From Agroathelia rolfsii (Eukaryota > Basidiomycota > Agaricomycetes > Amylocorticiales > Amylocorticiaceae): DNA of 64,000 nucleotides. The position numbers and the translations under genes are program-made. Shown here piece after piece: positions 46,492-57,533 of the stretch. The DNA is taken from contig JABRWF010000002.1 of the NCBI GenBank assembly GCA_018343915.1, positions 2,108,001 to 2,172,000 of the forward strand, written 5' to 3'. The notes under the pieces are model-generated. The model saw nothing but the letters and a program-made list of their open reading frames with translations. It was not told the origin of the DNA and did no database searches. Every line of letters starts with the position of its first letter. Positions within the stretch are counted from its first letter, which is position 1.

Positions 46492-47930
46492 TGTTATGAG
46501 TAGGACATTTTTGTGGATTTTTTGGTTATTTTCTTGTATTATTTGGACCTGTATTTCTTTTATTATAATTTTTTTTTTCCTTTTCCTTATTTTCCTTTAT
46601 CAAATTACCCCTTTAGGGCGTGGACTGTGGGCAGTGCAGTGGTCACCTGATTGGCCCTCATATATACCAAACCACATGTCACAGGAGTAATCTTAGGGCT
46701 GTGCATCTTTCTTTTCATCACCATATATAGCCTTGGAAGTATAGCCTTCCATCCCTGAACAATTCCTAATAGTTACTAGTACTACCCCAGAAATAGGGTT
46801 CCACACAAATGCCTGGTGGAGTTAGGATAAACATTCTTCCCCTGTATTGCCACATTCTATGCTTCTATCCCTGGCTGTATATAAACCACCAAGGCTGTAC
46901 ATGGGCCCTTATTAGTAGTATAAATAAAGTATGTAACTTGTCCTGAAAGGCTCAGCTTCAACCTCTTCACCTTCAGGCAAGTATTTGGTTGTACTTATTT
47001 AAATAGATTACTAATATAAAAATCTTTGCCTTCAGGGTACAATAAACCTAGGCCTAGCCTATCCTATCCTAGCCACTTCCCCTTCTCTTTTACTTATTGG
47101 TGGTGTAAATCCCTAAGTGTATGTATATGTGAAAATGTAAGAGCAATATAAGTGAATGCAAGAGAGTATCTACAAGCCCCTAATAAAATTGGGTTACCTT
47201 GTGTGGGTGTCATGACCCCCTCCATGCACAAGTGGCTTCCACTCCAACATTTCCGATATGTCCCCACTCACCCTTGCCTACTACTATCCAATAACCAAAG
47301 ACACCTCTCTGGCTCCCAACTTCCACTCTCCACCCTCCACAATTTAGGCATTAGAACCAGCAACCCCTTGCTTGGCACCCAATCAGAGTCCTGGAGTCTT
47401 TTCCTCTTCTCATGTATCCTGTTTTCCTATCATTTTCCCTATACATTCTGGTACCCTTGTTCACATAGATAGTTTTGGCCTATTTATGCCTTATATTCCA
47501 TTTCCTACTCTCTATCTCACTTCATTTCTATTCCTCTTGGTATTGTCCTGCTACTATAGTATTTATACCAACCTAGTATGTACCTAGCTACCTTAGTTTG
47601 GAAATCAACTTAGTTCCCCTTCTTCTATCTGACTTCTATCCTAGACTGCAACTAGGCAAGGGCCTGACACATATGTCTTGGCCAAGTCTGGTTACCCCTC
47701 TCCTTTCCTATCCACTCTCCTATTTCTACTCCTGTTCACTCCATCTCCACTTCCATTCCGCTCTGCCCCTTCCTTTTCTACTATTTCCATCCATCTAAGA
47801 CTTAACAGTAGGAAAATTGCCTAGCTTAGGTACTTCATGCAATAATTGTTAAGTGGTATATTGTTTGGTTGTGAAGACTAGTAGGCCCCCACCACCTAAT
47901 GTCTTATAGTTAAGGAGTATACCCTTGATA
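46492..47930 (+). mobile_element. Solo D-family LTR nested in D, split by L
   Basis: TGTTATGAGTAGG to ACCCTTGATA, TSD TATTG (46487-46491) and CATTG (47931-47935). Same orientation as its host D LTR. L is nested at 47208-47807. Without L it is about 835 bp. Confidence 0.9.
47208..47807 (+). mobile_element. Solo L-family LTR, decayed
   Basis: 600 bp, TGTCATGACCCCC to AAGACTTAACA, TSD GTGGG (47203-47207) and GTAGG (47808-47812). Opposite orientation to the other three L copies. Confidence 0.9.
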
Positions 47931-48392
47931 CATTGCTATATTTATCCTTTATTATCCTGGCTATACATAGGCCCTTAGTAATTAGTATAAATAAAGTATG
48001 TAGCTTGTCCTGAAGAGCTTAGCTTTAACCTCTTTATCTTTAGGCAAGTATCAAAGTTGTATTCTTATTAAGATAGATTACTAATAAAATCTTTGCCTTC
48101 AGAGTTATACTTATAGGCCTAGGCCCCTATTCAAGCTCTCCCTCTCTCTCTCTCTCTTCCTAAATAGGAGGTGGTATAAATCCCCTTATAAGTATATGTG
48201 AAATATCAAATAAATCAATTATGTAAGAGATAACAAAGTACCCAGTCCACCCTCAATAAGATAAGGGTTTGGATATCTATAGAAACCCTCTTATATAGGT
48301 ACTAAACTATGTATTAAAAAAGTTAAATCATTGATTAAGGGATTAGTAGGCCCTTCAAGCCCAACATTACACAGTTAAGGAGTCAACCCTTA

Positions 48393-48583
48393 TATCAAGG
48401 GTATACTCCTTAATCATGTGACTTTGGGCTTGGTAGGCCTACTTATAGTGCAACCAAACAATATGCTTTTTTAACACTAAGTAAAAGTACCTATAAATAA
48501 GTATTCCTATAGCAGTACTTCCCTATATCTATTGAGGGGTACCTAGGTACTTTCTTATCTTACTTGTAATTAATGCTTCTTTA
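48393..48583 (-). repeat. D-family LTR fragment
   Basis: TATCAAGGGTATACTCC onward, a D LTR in reverse. It is cut by the 3' LTR of Gypsy-H at 48584 and presumably continues beyond the right edge of the window. It abuts the end of the split D LTR at 48392. Confidence 0.75.
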
Positions 48584-49298
48584 TATCAAGGCTTGTGCTC
48601 TTGATATAACCAACAAACAACAACCTCCTGTAAGGTATGGAGGATAGACTATAAGTCCCTTTTTATGTTGTATTACTAGGTTGGTTTGAAATTGGATACC
48701 TACATGCTTCTGTTCTTCTACTTTTGTAATAGTACCCTTTTATTACTACTATGCTAGGGCTACAGTCAATACTCTAGACTAGATATCTTCCTATATGCTT
48801 TCTTTGAGTCTAATAGTTTTAATTAGGTTTCTTACTCAGTAAGGCGGCTTAGCCCTCTATAGTCTACAAATATCCATAAGGACTTATTGTTACAAGTTGC
48901 TTGTTGTATTATAAATTTATTTAAGATTTTTTATTATTTTTCTGATTTTTCTCTGATTTTTCTCTATTTTTTAGTATATAATATGTATATTATATAAGCA
49001 GAGATTACATAAGTACTTTGATAACTAAGCAAAGTCATGTGATCAGTCATTATGTGACTAGCCATTATGTGATTACTAGTCATATAACTTATTATGTAAT
49101 AAGTCTAGAGTATGGGTCTAGACCACAACATTATCATAGACTTATGTCAAGAGTATATCTGCTTCTTGCCACCAAAACTCGACCAGTGCCTATGTAAACC
49201 TCTCTAAGGTGTTAGGTAGCTAGTAATGGCTATTTTACAACTCCCAAGGCCTAGGATATACAGATGTATATGCCTTGTACCCTGTCTTAACTGTCACT

Positions 49299-50281
49299 TG
49301 TTATAAAATAGCAGATATACTATTGTAGGATAGCTGACATATTTTCTGTGTAAACAAATATGTTTCTATGGGTTGGCAGTATGCCTCTAATTTTTCCTTA
49401 TTTTTCCCTATTTTTCTTATTTTTTTATCTTTTGATTTGAGTATATAGGGTATACTTCTTTATTTTCTAGTTTCTTGTTGTATTGTTTACATAGTACTAT
49501 GTTACATTTAGATATGATTCTAGATCTTTTAATATACATCATTGATTTTCTTCTTTAATCATTGATACTTCTTTTATCTTTGATCTTTTCTCATACTATA
49601 CTTCTGTTCTAACTCTATTGATCCTTTTCCTTTCCTTTCTTCTATTTCTCTTGATGTGGAGTTAAGGACTATTCTTAGAATACTTGTAACTAGTATATAA
49701 AGGCCTGCCCTTAGGGCCTTTGCAATCTAGCTTAACCACTTTGTCTTTATCTTTGTCTTTGTCTTTGTCTTTGTCTTTGTCTTTGTCTTTGTCTTTGTCT
49801 TTATCTTTGTCTTTGCCTTTATTACTTGTCTGCCTTAGTGCTTTACTCTGTGCTTAGTACTCTGTCTTAGTCTCTTTGGGCTTTTTCTCTTGCAGCTACC
49901 TATATGAGCTTATAAGAGAAGTATACTAGTCAGCAACCTATATGAGCTGTGCTATGCCTTGTCCCTTAGTGGTGCTCACTCACACTTATCCCCACTCTCT
50001 CTTTTATGTGTTTTATTACTCTTCCCACCATCATAATACACCTAGACCCCAAGGTTAAGGGGATATAAACAAGTCCCATCTAGTTAAGGGACTGTAAAGA
50101 TGCTAGATTGTTGAGTATTGCTTGGGAAAGTGACCTTACTTGTGGGAGACCTTGTATTCAGGTCTTAAAACATAGATAGCATCTCCCAGCTAGGGGAGGA
50201 TAAAGATATTAGTATAGTTCCTTTGCCAGCCTTCTAGGCTAGTCTGGTTAGGTGTGGCTAAGTTATAAGGATCTCATGACA
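49299..50281 (+). mobile_element. Solo B-family LTR with long hexamer run
   Basis: 983 bp, TGTTATAAAATAGC to ATCTCATGACA, TSD TCACT at 49294-49298 and 50282-50286. TATATAAAGG near 49695, then about 35 nt on AGCTTAACC, directly followed by a CTTTGT run (about 49739-49820). Confidence 0.94.
49739..49820 (+). repeat. CTTTGT hexamer microsatellite in B LTR leader
   Basis: About 13 units of CTTTGT/CTTTAT. The copy at 9617-10563 has about 6 units (10086-10123 reversed) and that at 18367 about one. It begins 8-9 nt after the predicted transcript start. Confidence 0.85.
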
Positions 50282-51216
50282 TCACTCACTTCAGAGTATT
50301 CTAGTCACTAAGCTTTACTTCAAGTTCACTGAACTTTCAAGCAAGGTCTACTGTTACAACACCAAAGATCTTGTGTGTGCTAATAGGGGTGCAGGGTATC
50401 TTAACTGCAACAAGCTTAGAGCAAAGTCTTTGCTTGCTTAAGTGTACTAAGCACTATGTAGTTTGTGTTATTCTAGATGTAAATGGTCACTATAAGGGCT
50501 AGACCTGTCTTATACACATATACAGGAGTAGCACTAAGCACACTCCTACTATAAGCAGCACTGAGCATGCTTATAACCTCCTAGCACAAAGCAGAGAGGA
50601 TTTTAATAGGGAGAGGGGGAGAGAGGAGATAGGGACTCTGAAGATAAAGTTTTTATTATATTAGTTAATTGTCTAATACAAAGCACTATTGTGCTTACCT
50701 GAAGACAAAGAGAATAAATCTGAGGTCTTCAGGTAGAGGCACTATAGGTTATATACTATTTCTACCTAGTCTGTGCACTGGTACATGGTCTGTGCACAGA
50801 GGTGCTAAGTATAATGTGATATTGCACTATAATGAGTCTATGATGGTATTGTGGTCTAGACTTGTTACATAATAAGTCATATGACTAGTGATCACATAAT
50901 AGCTAGTCACATGATGACTGATCACATAACTTTGCCTAGTTATCAAAGTACTTATATAATTTTTGCTTATGTAATATACATATTATATACCAAAAAATAG
51001 AGAAAAATCGGAGAAAAATCTGAAAAATAATGAAAAATCTTAAATAAATTTATAATATAATAAGCAACTCATAACAACTCACTATAGTACAATATTGCAT
51101 TATACTTAGCACCTCTGTGCACAGACCATGTACCAGTATATAGACTAGGTAGAAATAGTATATAACCCTGTAGTACCTCTATCTAAAAACCCTAGATTCA
51201 TTCTCTTTGTATTTAG

Positions 51217-51276
51217 GTAAGTACATTAGTGCTTTATATTAGATAATTAACTAACATAATAAAACTTTGTCTTTAG
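51217..51276 (+). other. Predicted intron in Gypsy-A3 5' LTR leader
   Basis: 60 bp, GTAAGT start, CTAAC branch site, CTTTAG end. It would be spliced from the leader between the start site and the PBS. Confidence 0.55.
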
Positions 51277-51807
51277 AGTCACTTCACTCTAGGTCTATAG
51301 AGCCTATCCTATCCCTCTCCCTCTCTCTCCCCCACAAAATCCTTCCTGCTCCATGCTAAGAGGTAATAGATATGCTTTATACTACCTATTATTTAGAGGT
51401 TGCTCAGTACTCCTCTACATATATACTGCATAGTACAGGCTCAGGCTTTATGCTAGCCACTTGTAGTTATTGATCACAACTATTATAGTGCTTAGTGCAC
51501 TCAAGTAAACAAAGGCTTGCTCTATTTTTATCAAGGTTAAGAGACCCTATATGCCTATTTGTATATACAAGAAACTTTATGTCTCAACAGTAGACCTTGT
51601 TTAAAGACTTAGCAAGTCTAGAGTAAAGCTTGGTAACTAGCAAGCTTAGGGTTGAGTAAGAACAAAGACAGTGCACAAGGTATGTCCACCCTTACATCCC
51701 AGGCCTTGGGAGTTGTAAAATAGCCATTACAGGCTACCCTATACCTTATAAGGGTTAATGTAGGCTCTGGTTAAGTTTAGTGAAAAGAGTTAGGTGTACT
51801 CTTAACA

Positions 51808-51820
51808 TTAGAACAAATCT
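51808..51820 (+). other. Gypsy-A3 self-priming site (PBS)
   Basis: Right after the LTR: TT, then AGAACAAATCT (51810-51820). This is the reverse complement of AGATTTGTTCT, the predicted first 11 nt of A-family RNA (10668-10678). No TGG, as a tRNA 3'-end site would have. Tf1 of fission yeast primes from an 11 nt match of this kind. Confidence 0.68.
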
Positions 51821-52944
51821 CCTCTTTTCTGTGCTAGTTGCTCCATATACTAGAGGTAGTGTAGTGAGCTATGTTATTTTGAGCAAAAGTCAATTACTGT
51901 AAAAATCCAGTAGACTACCATGGTTATTTTATATACAAAAATAGTAGTCTTCCTATTTATACTTTTCTTGTTTTGGGAGTATTCTTAGCCAGATTGCAAG
52001 TGGTATTAGTATCTATAGTTGCATTGGTTTTTTTAAGCTATCAAAGGGAGCATTACCTAAGTGGATAGACAAAAAAGACTCCGGTCACTACAAGTAGCCC
52101 AAAACAAGTAAAAATCTTAATAGAATTAGGCCTAGCTCAAAGGGCAACAACAAAAACTTTTATTACTATACAAATCACTTTGGGAGTCTCTAGTAACTAC
52201 TATTAAGCTTGCCCACTATTTCACACCAAGACTACAATCCTAGTCAAACCCCAGAGGAAGAAAGTAGTGAAGACACCTCTTTAGGAGAATATAAATCCTC
52301 CGACAAAGAAAATCCCACTTTTCTACCTCTATTCCTATTTGCACAAGCATCTGCCCTTCCTACCCCTTTTACCCTACGTACACAATCTTCCATGGCTGAG
52401 CAACCCCAACCTTCTGCCCTAGTTACTAATGCAGATCTATTGCAAATATTAGTGGCAAACCAAACCACTATAATACAATGGATCCAGAATCAACAAGGAT
52501 CTATGGCTAAACCCAAAGAAATTGGGCACCCACCCCCTACATTTGATGAATAATGGATCAACTTCTATCTATTTATCCAGAAGTTCCAAGCTCATCTCAA
52601 ACTCAACCCTAGAGTATACATAACTAAGGAAGAGAAAGTCAAGTATCTCTTGGGCTTAATAGTGGATATTATAACTACATGGTCTAGCTTATGGTATAAT
52701 GAGATAAGGTATACAGGTGAAGGATAGAGGATAGAAGGACTAGTAACTTTTGCTGAAGTTCTATAAAGTTTCAAAATATTATTTAGAGCTTTTGACAAAA
52801 AATTTGCAGTAAGAAACCAGCTGTGAAACCTTAGGCAAGGGTCTACCTCTACTAGGAATTTTGGAATGGCATTTATGCTACTAGGAAGAAGAACTAGGTT
52901 ATCTAACAATAACCTTAGAGAAAAATACCTAGAAAGGATGAATG

Positions 52945-53545
52945 TGTTAAGTCTCGGACGGACGGAGATAGCAGAAAAGGGAAGGGGCGGAGCGGAACGG
53001 AAGCGGAGATGGAGTGAACAGGAGTAGAGATGGGAGAGTGGATAGGAAAGGAGAGGGGTGACCGGACTTGGCCAAGACGTATGTGTCAGGCCCTTGCCTA
53101 GTTGCAGTCCGAGACAGGAGTCAGACAGGAGAAGGGGAACTAAGTTGATTTCCAAACTGAGGTAGCTAGGTACATGCTAGGTTGGTATAAATACTATAGT
53201 AATAGGAGGATACCAAGAGGAATAGAAATGAAGTGAGACGGAGAGTGGGAAATGGAATACGGGGCGCGAATGAGCCGAAACTATCTATATAAACAAGGGT
53301 ACCAGAACGTGTGGGGAAAATAATGGGAAAACAGGATACGTGAGAAGAGGAAAAGACTCCGGGACCCCGGTCGGGCGCCAAGCAAGGGGTCGCTGATTCC
53401 GACGCCCAAATCGCGGAGGGCGGAGAGCGGAAGTTGGGAGCCGGAGAGGTGTCTTTGGTTGTTGGATGGTAGTGGGCGAGGGTGAGTGGGGACATGTTAG
53501 AAATGTCGGAGTAGGAGCCACTTGTGCACGGAGGGGGTCGTGACA
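52945..53545 (-). mobile_element. Solo L-family LTR, GC-rich and little decayed
   Basis: 601 bp, plus strand TGTTAAGTCTCGG to GGGTCGTGACA, TSD GAATG at 52940-52944 and 53546-53550. CpG-rich (GGCGGAGCGGAACGG) against an AT-rich host. Sense is taken as minus because TATTTATACC (near 53192 reversed) is then a promoter box. Long minus-strand open stretches inside reflect its fresh GC-rich state. Confidence 0.93.
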
Positions 53546-53798
53546 GAATGTCAAACTTAGACATATTATCATAGGCTGGGACAGAGACATATCCACACTT
53601 CAACTCCTTATGAGTACTGCATATAATGCAGAAGTAAACCTCATGAAGGAGGAAATGCTGTCTAATCAGAGATATTGGTACAATAATAACCCACAGGTAG
53701 ATCTCCAATATAGTGATCCAGATATCATGGACATTTCAGCAACAATCTTAAGAGGGAAACCTAAGTCATCAAAAAACCCATTTATGAGTACAGGATCT

Positions 53799-54634
53799 TG
53801 TCATGAGTAGGACATTTTTGCCAATTTTTTGATTATTCTCTTGTATTATTTGGACTTGTATTTCTTTTTTTATTGAATTTTCTTCCCTTTCTTCTTATTT
53901 TCTTAAAGTAAAATTACCCTTTAGAGCATGGACTGTGGGCAGTGCAGTGGTTACCTGATTGGCCCTCATGTATTCCAAGCTGCATGTCACAGGAGTAATC
54001 CCAGGGCTGTGTCATTTTCCATTTCCACCATTATACATAGCTTAGGAACACAGCCTTCCTTCCCTAGTCAATTCCTAGTAGTTACTGGTACTGTTCTGGA
54101 AACAGAACTCCACATGGATGCCCAGTGGAGCTAGGGTAAATGATTTTCCCCTGCATAGCCTCCTTAACACTTCTAACCCCAATAGTATTTAGACCCTTAA
54201 GGCTGCACATAGACCCTTCCCTAGTAGTATAAGTAGACCATATAACTTGCACTGAAGGCCCTAGCTTTGACCTCTTCACCTTCAGGCAAATATAGGATTT
54301 GTATCCAATAAAGTTGATTACTAATAAACACCTTTGCCTTCAGGGTACAATAAACCTAGGCCTAGCCTACCCTGTCCTAGCTGACTCCCCCTTCTTTCTT
54401 TATTTGTTGGTGGTGTAAATCCTCAAGCATGTGTATATGTGAAATGTAAGAGCAACATAAGTAAATGTAAGAGAGTACCTATAAGCCCCTAATAAATTCA
54501 GGTTACCTTGTGTGGGAAAATTACCTAGCTTAGGTACTTTGTAAAATAATTATTAAGTGGTGTATTATTTGGTTGTGAAGACCAGTAGGCCCCCCCTACC
54601 CAATGTCTCATAGTTAAGGAGTATACCCTTGACA
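53799..54634 (+). mobile_element. Solo D-family LTR, uninterrupted reference copy
   Basis: 836 bp, TGTCATGAGTAGG to ACCCTTGACA, TSD GATCT at 53794-53798 and 54635-54639. Promoter TATAAG-like near 54227, start AGCTTTGACC near 54263, intron 54286-54343. Confidence 0.94.
54286..54343 (+). other. Predicted GC-AG intron in D-family LTR leader
   Basis: 58 bp: GCAAAT start (GCAAGT in other D copies), TACTAATAA branch site, TTGCCTTCAG end. The exon ends CACCTTCAG. The young D copy at 20641 has GTAAGT here. Confidence 0.5.
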
Positions 54635-54957
54635 GATCTGCCTAGCAGCCCTCCCTATTGCAAGTAGCTGCAATACAAAACCAAAATGCTATAACATCCA
54701 ACAACCCCTTTTGGCGGAATGACATTGTATGTTACGACTATCAGAGGAAGGGGCATATTGCATAGGATTGTCAAAGCCCTAAAGTAGACAGGGTTAAAAC
54801 TAATAACCCCTTTCAAAAAGTAGCTGTGGCTTCATCAACAACACTAATGCTCACTTTGGCAGTGGATAGCCAAAGCTCATCTACCATAACAAAGCAAGAC
54901 ATACTCAATATGCTATAAGAACAAGGCTAAATGATTGTGGCCCTTAAAGACAAATTA

Positions 54958-54969
54958 GGTTTTTAGAAT
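54958..54969 (+). other. Candidate -1 frameshift site between gag and pol
   Basis: Gag frame GGT TTT TAG; one base back gives TTA GAA TGG in an open pol frame. A tRNA-Phe on TTT can slip onto the TTT one base upstream in the 5-T run with full pairing. The same site is at 12387-12398 in Gypsy-A2 (reverse). Confidence 0.5.
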
Positions 54970-57533
54970 GGTTAGAGTATAAGGCCAATGCTTCTAATCA
55001 ATATGTACAAAACAAAATTTCTTCCTTTTCTATTTCTTCTTCATTTTCAATCTCTTCTTTATCTGTACATAGTGTAAATAGACAACACCTAAAAATTCCC
55101 CTTATGTTCCATAGATATTCCTCTACAATTTCTTTATCTGCAATGATTGATTCTGGTGCCTCTTCTACATTTATTAATAAAAAATTCATAGAAAAAAACA
55201 AGATAAAAACATTAAAATTACAAAAACAAATTCCTCTGTACAATATAGACAATTCACCTAATACAATAGGCTTTATCTCTGAATATATAATTCTTTTAAC
55301 CCAGATTGGGATGGAATAATGATGCTTGGTATTTCTAGTAGTAGATATCAGTACAGAAGATATAATTCTAGGTATTGATTAGCTACAACTAGAAAACCCC
55401 CTCATCAACTAGAAAAAAGGATATATAACTTTAATGGACAATTTGCTAAAAGATGAGGAATATAAAAAAATTAACAAAATCATAAAAGATGAGGACCCTC
55501 CTCTACAATTAGCCACAACTTTGGGCTTGCTACCCCAATACTAGAAACATGCCAAGGTCTCTTCAGAAATAGACTCCCAGTGTTTTCCAATTAGTAAACT
55601 ATATGATCATAAGATAGAACTAGTAGAAGGAGCTAAAATAAAGAGAGCTAAAGTATACCTACTATTAATTCCAGAGCTAAAAGAGTTGGATGCATACCTA
55701 GAGGAAAATCTAGCTAAAGGATATATAAGGAAATCCCAAAGCCCTTATGCCTCTCTATTCTTCTTTATTCCTAAAAAGAATGGAAAACTTAGGCCTATAG
55801 TGGATTATCAAAGACTAAATAATATCACTATAAAAAATTCCTACCCACTCCTGCTCATTTCTTCTATAGTTGATGGACTCTCAAGGGCAAAAATATTTTC
55901 CAAATTAGATACATGATGGGGATACAACAATGTACTTATAAAAAATGGACACTAAGAGTGAGTAGTATTCATAACCCCTTGAGGATTGTTTAAGCCCCTT
56001 GTTATAACATTTGGTCTATGTAATGCCCTAGCTACTTTCCAAGCCATGATGGATAAAATATTTGTAGATCTTATTATGCAAGGGTTAGTATATGTATATA
56101 TTAACAATATCATTATTGTCACCGCTGAGCTAAAGGAACACCAATAATTAGTATACAAAGTACTTAAATGATTAGCAGAAAATAATCTCTTTGCTAATTT
56201 GGATAAGTACTTATTTGAAGTACCAGAAGTAGAATTCCTAGGAGTAATTATTAGCTACAACCATGTCCAAATGACCAATGACAAAGTACAGGCTATCCTT
56301 GACTGGCCAACCCCTATAGTAGTCAAAGATATGCAAAAATTTAGAGGTCTAGCAAATTACTATCAGTAGTTTATTAAGGGCTTCAGTGACATTACCAAGC
56401 CTCTGGATAGACTTACAGGCAAAGGTATTTAGAAGTGGGAAAAGGAGGGGCAAGGTTCATTTGATAAACTCAAAAAAGCATTCACTATGGCATCTGTGCT
56501 CACAATTTATGACTACTAAAGAGCAAGTCAAATCAAAACTGACACCTCTGGTTATACTACTAGTGGAGTGTTCTCCTAATTACAAGATGATGGTGAATGG
56601 CACCTAATTACCTTTCATTCCAAATCCATGGATGATGCTCAATAAAATTATGATATCTGGGATAAGGAAATGCTAGCAATTATCTAGTTATTGGAAGAAT
56701 GGCAACATTATGTTATTAGGTTACCCAAACCAATAGAAATCTGGTCTGATCATAAGAATCTAGAGTACTAGGCAACTAGTCAGTATCTCAGCCAACAACA
56801 AGCATGTTGGTACCGGATCCTACAAGAATACAATTTTGTGCTTTGTTATAAAAAAGAATCAGCTAATAAAAGAGCCAATACCCTATCTCAAAGACCAGAT
56901 TTTTATATGGAAGACTCCCAGGATAACCTTAACATTACAGTACTTCAGCCCTCCCATTTTAAAGTTATGGTGGCTAAAAGAGGACATATCTTGGTGGAAG
57001 GAGAAAAAGAAATTTTGGCAGACATTAAGAGGGAGAGCACTGAGTTGTTGGAATCCCTCTACCAAATTATCAAAATTGGTCCAAGAAGGACTACCCTAGG
57101 ATTACAAGATTGGGAAATAGAGAACTGCCTAGTATTATATAGGGAAAAAGTATTTGTACCCCCAAAAAAAGAAATAAAAGAAAAAGTTATGGCAAAATAC
57201 CACAACTCTACCTTAGCTAGTCACCTAGGATGCACCAAGACTTTGGAACTCATCAGCAGAAACTACTACTGGATCGACATAACAAAAGAAATAAACCAGT
57301 ATCTAGACTCATGCCTGTTATGCCAAGCAAACAAACCAAGTCAACAAGTATTACCTGGACTCCTCCAACCTCTTCCTGTACTAGGAAAGCCATAGGAACA
57401 TGTTACATTGGATTTAATTGTAAAATTACCCAAGTCACATAGGTTTAACTCAATCCTAGTAGTAGTAGATTGACTAACAAAATTGGCACACTTTGTACCC
57501 ACTAATGAAAACATTACTGCTAAAGATGTGGCC
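54963..57533 (+). pseudogene. Gypsy-A3 pol: protease, RT, RNase H, integrase N-terminal part
   Basis: Protease with intact MIDSGASSTFINKKF (55143-55187). RT with PKKNGKLRPIVDY (55770-55808), TFGLCNALATFQAMMDK (near 56005-56060), and catalytic YIDD decayed to YINN (56103-56108). RNase H: KTDTSGYTTSGVFS, TFHSKSMDDAQ, YDIWDKEMLAII, HKNLEYWATSQYLS (near 56750-56790), KESANKRANTLSQRPDF. Integrase H2C2 zinc domain near 57195-57335 with CLLCQANK, open from 56838 to 57395. Core start ILVVVD near 57452. Scattered TAG/TAA/TGA stops. The A LTR at 57534 splits the core. Confidence 0.9.

Larger units (their letters stand above)
16065..48392 (+). mobile_element. Gypsy-D remnant: 3' internal tail and split 3' LTR
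   Basis: A PPT-like tail (AGAAAGGGGGTAA, ending 16097) touches a D LTR that starts TGTCATGAGATGG at 16098. This shows that D is the LTR of a gypsy-type element, since A and H elements have the same GGGGGTAA-TGT junction. The LTR is broken into 16098-16382, 44660-44670, 46421-46491 and 47931-48392 by Copia-1, a C LTR and another D LTR. Together the pieces run through the D promoter, leader and tail (GTTAAGGAGTCAACCCTTA). Nothing recognisable of its coding region is in the window. Confidence 0.75.
49145..51076 (-). mobile_element. Solo A-family LTR nested in an A LTR, split by B
   Basis: TGTCAAGAGTATATC to ACTCATAACA, TSD ACTTA (49140-49144) and ACTCA (51077-51081). Opposite orientation to its host. 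B is nested at 49299-50281. Confidence 0.92.
48888..51807 (+). repeat. Gypsy-A3 5' LTR, split by another A LTR
   Basis: Pieces 48888-49144 and 51077-51807, about 988 bp. TGTTACAAGTTGC to ACTCTTAACA. TATATAAC near 51161, start-site AGATTCATTCT near 51194, intron 51217-51276. Confidence 0.9.
52200..54966 (+). pseudogene. Gypsy-A3 gag (decayed, split by L and D)
   Basis: Open from about 52209 (PTISHQDYNPSQTPEEESS) to 52553. The gag core follows with stops: WINFYLFIQKFQAHL, EEKVKYLLGLIVD, FDKKFAVRNQL near 52792-52823, ending at L. After L: HIIIGWDRDISTLQLLMS and KEEMLSNQRYWYNNN (open 53610-53790). After D: zinc knuckle CYDYQRKGHIA-stop-DC (54731-54772), second cysteine changed to tyrosine. It ends KDKLGF and TAG at 54964-54966. 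The frame is kept across both insertions when their length is allowed for. The true start codon is uncertain; no ATG clearly precedes SLPTISHQ. Confidence 0.83.

Noticed and set aside
49739..49820. Telomere-like repeat or CRISPR array
   Set aside because: The CTTTGT unit is not a telomere type, lies inside a solo LTR with TSD, and has no spacers.
52244..52468. 74-codon minus-strand frame
   Set aside because: Antisense of the Gypsy-A3 gag; no family resemblance.
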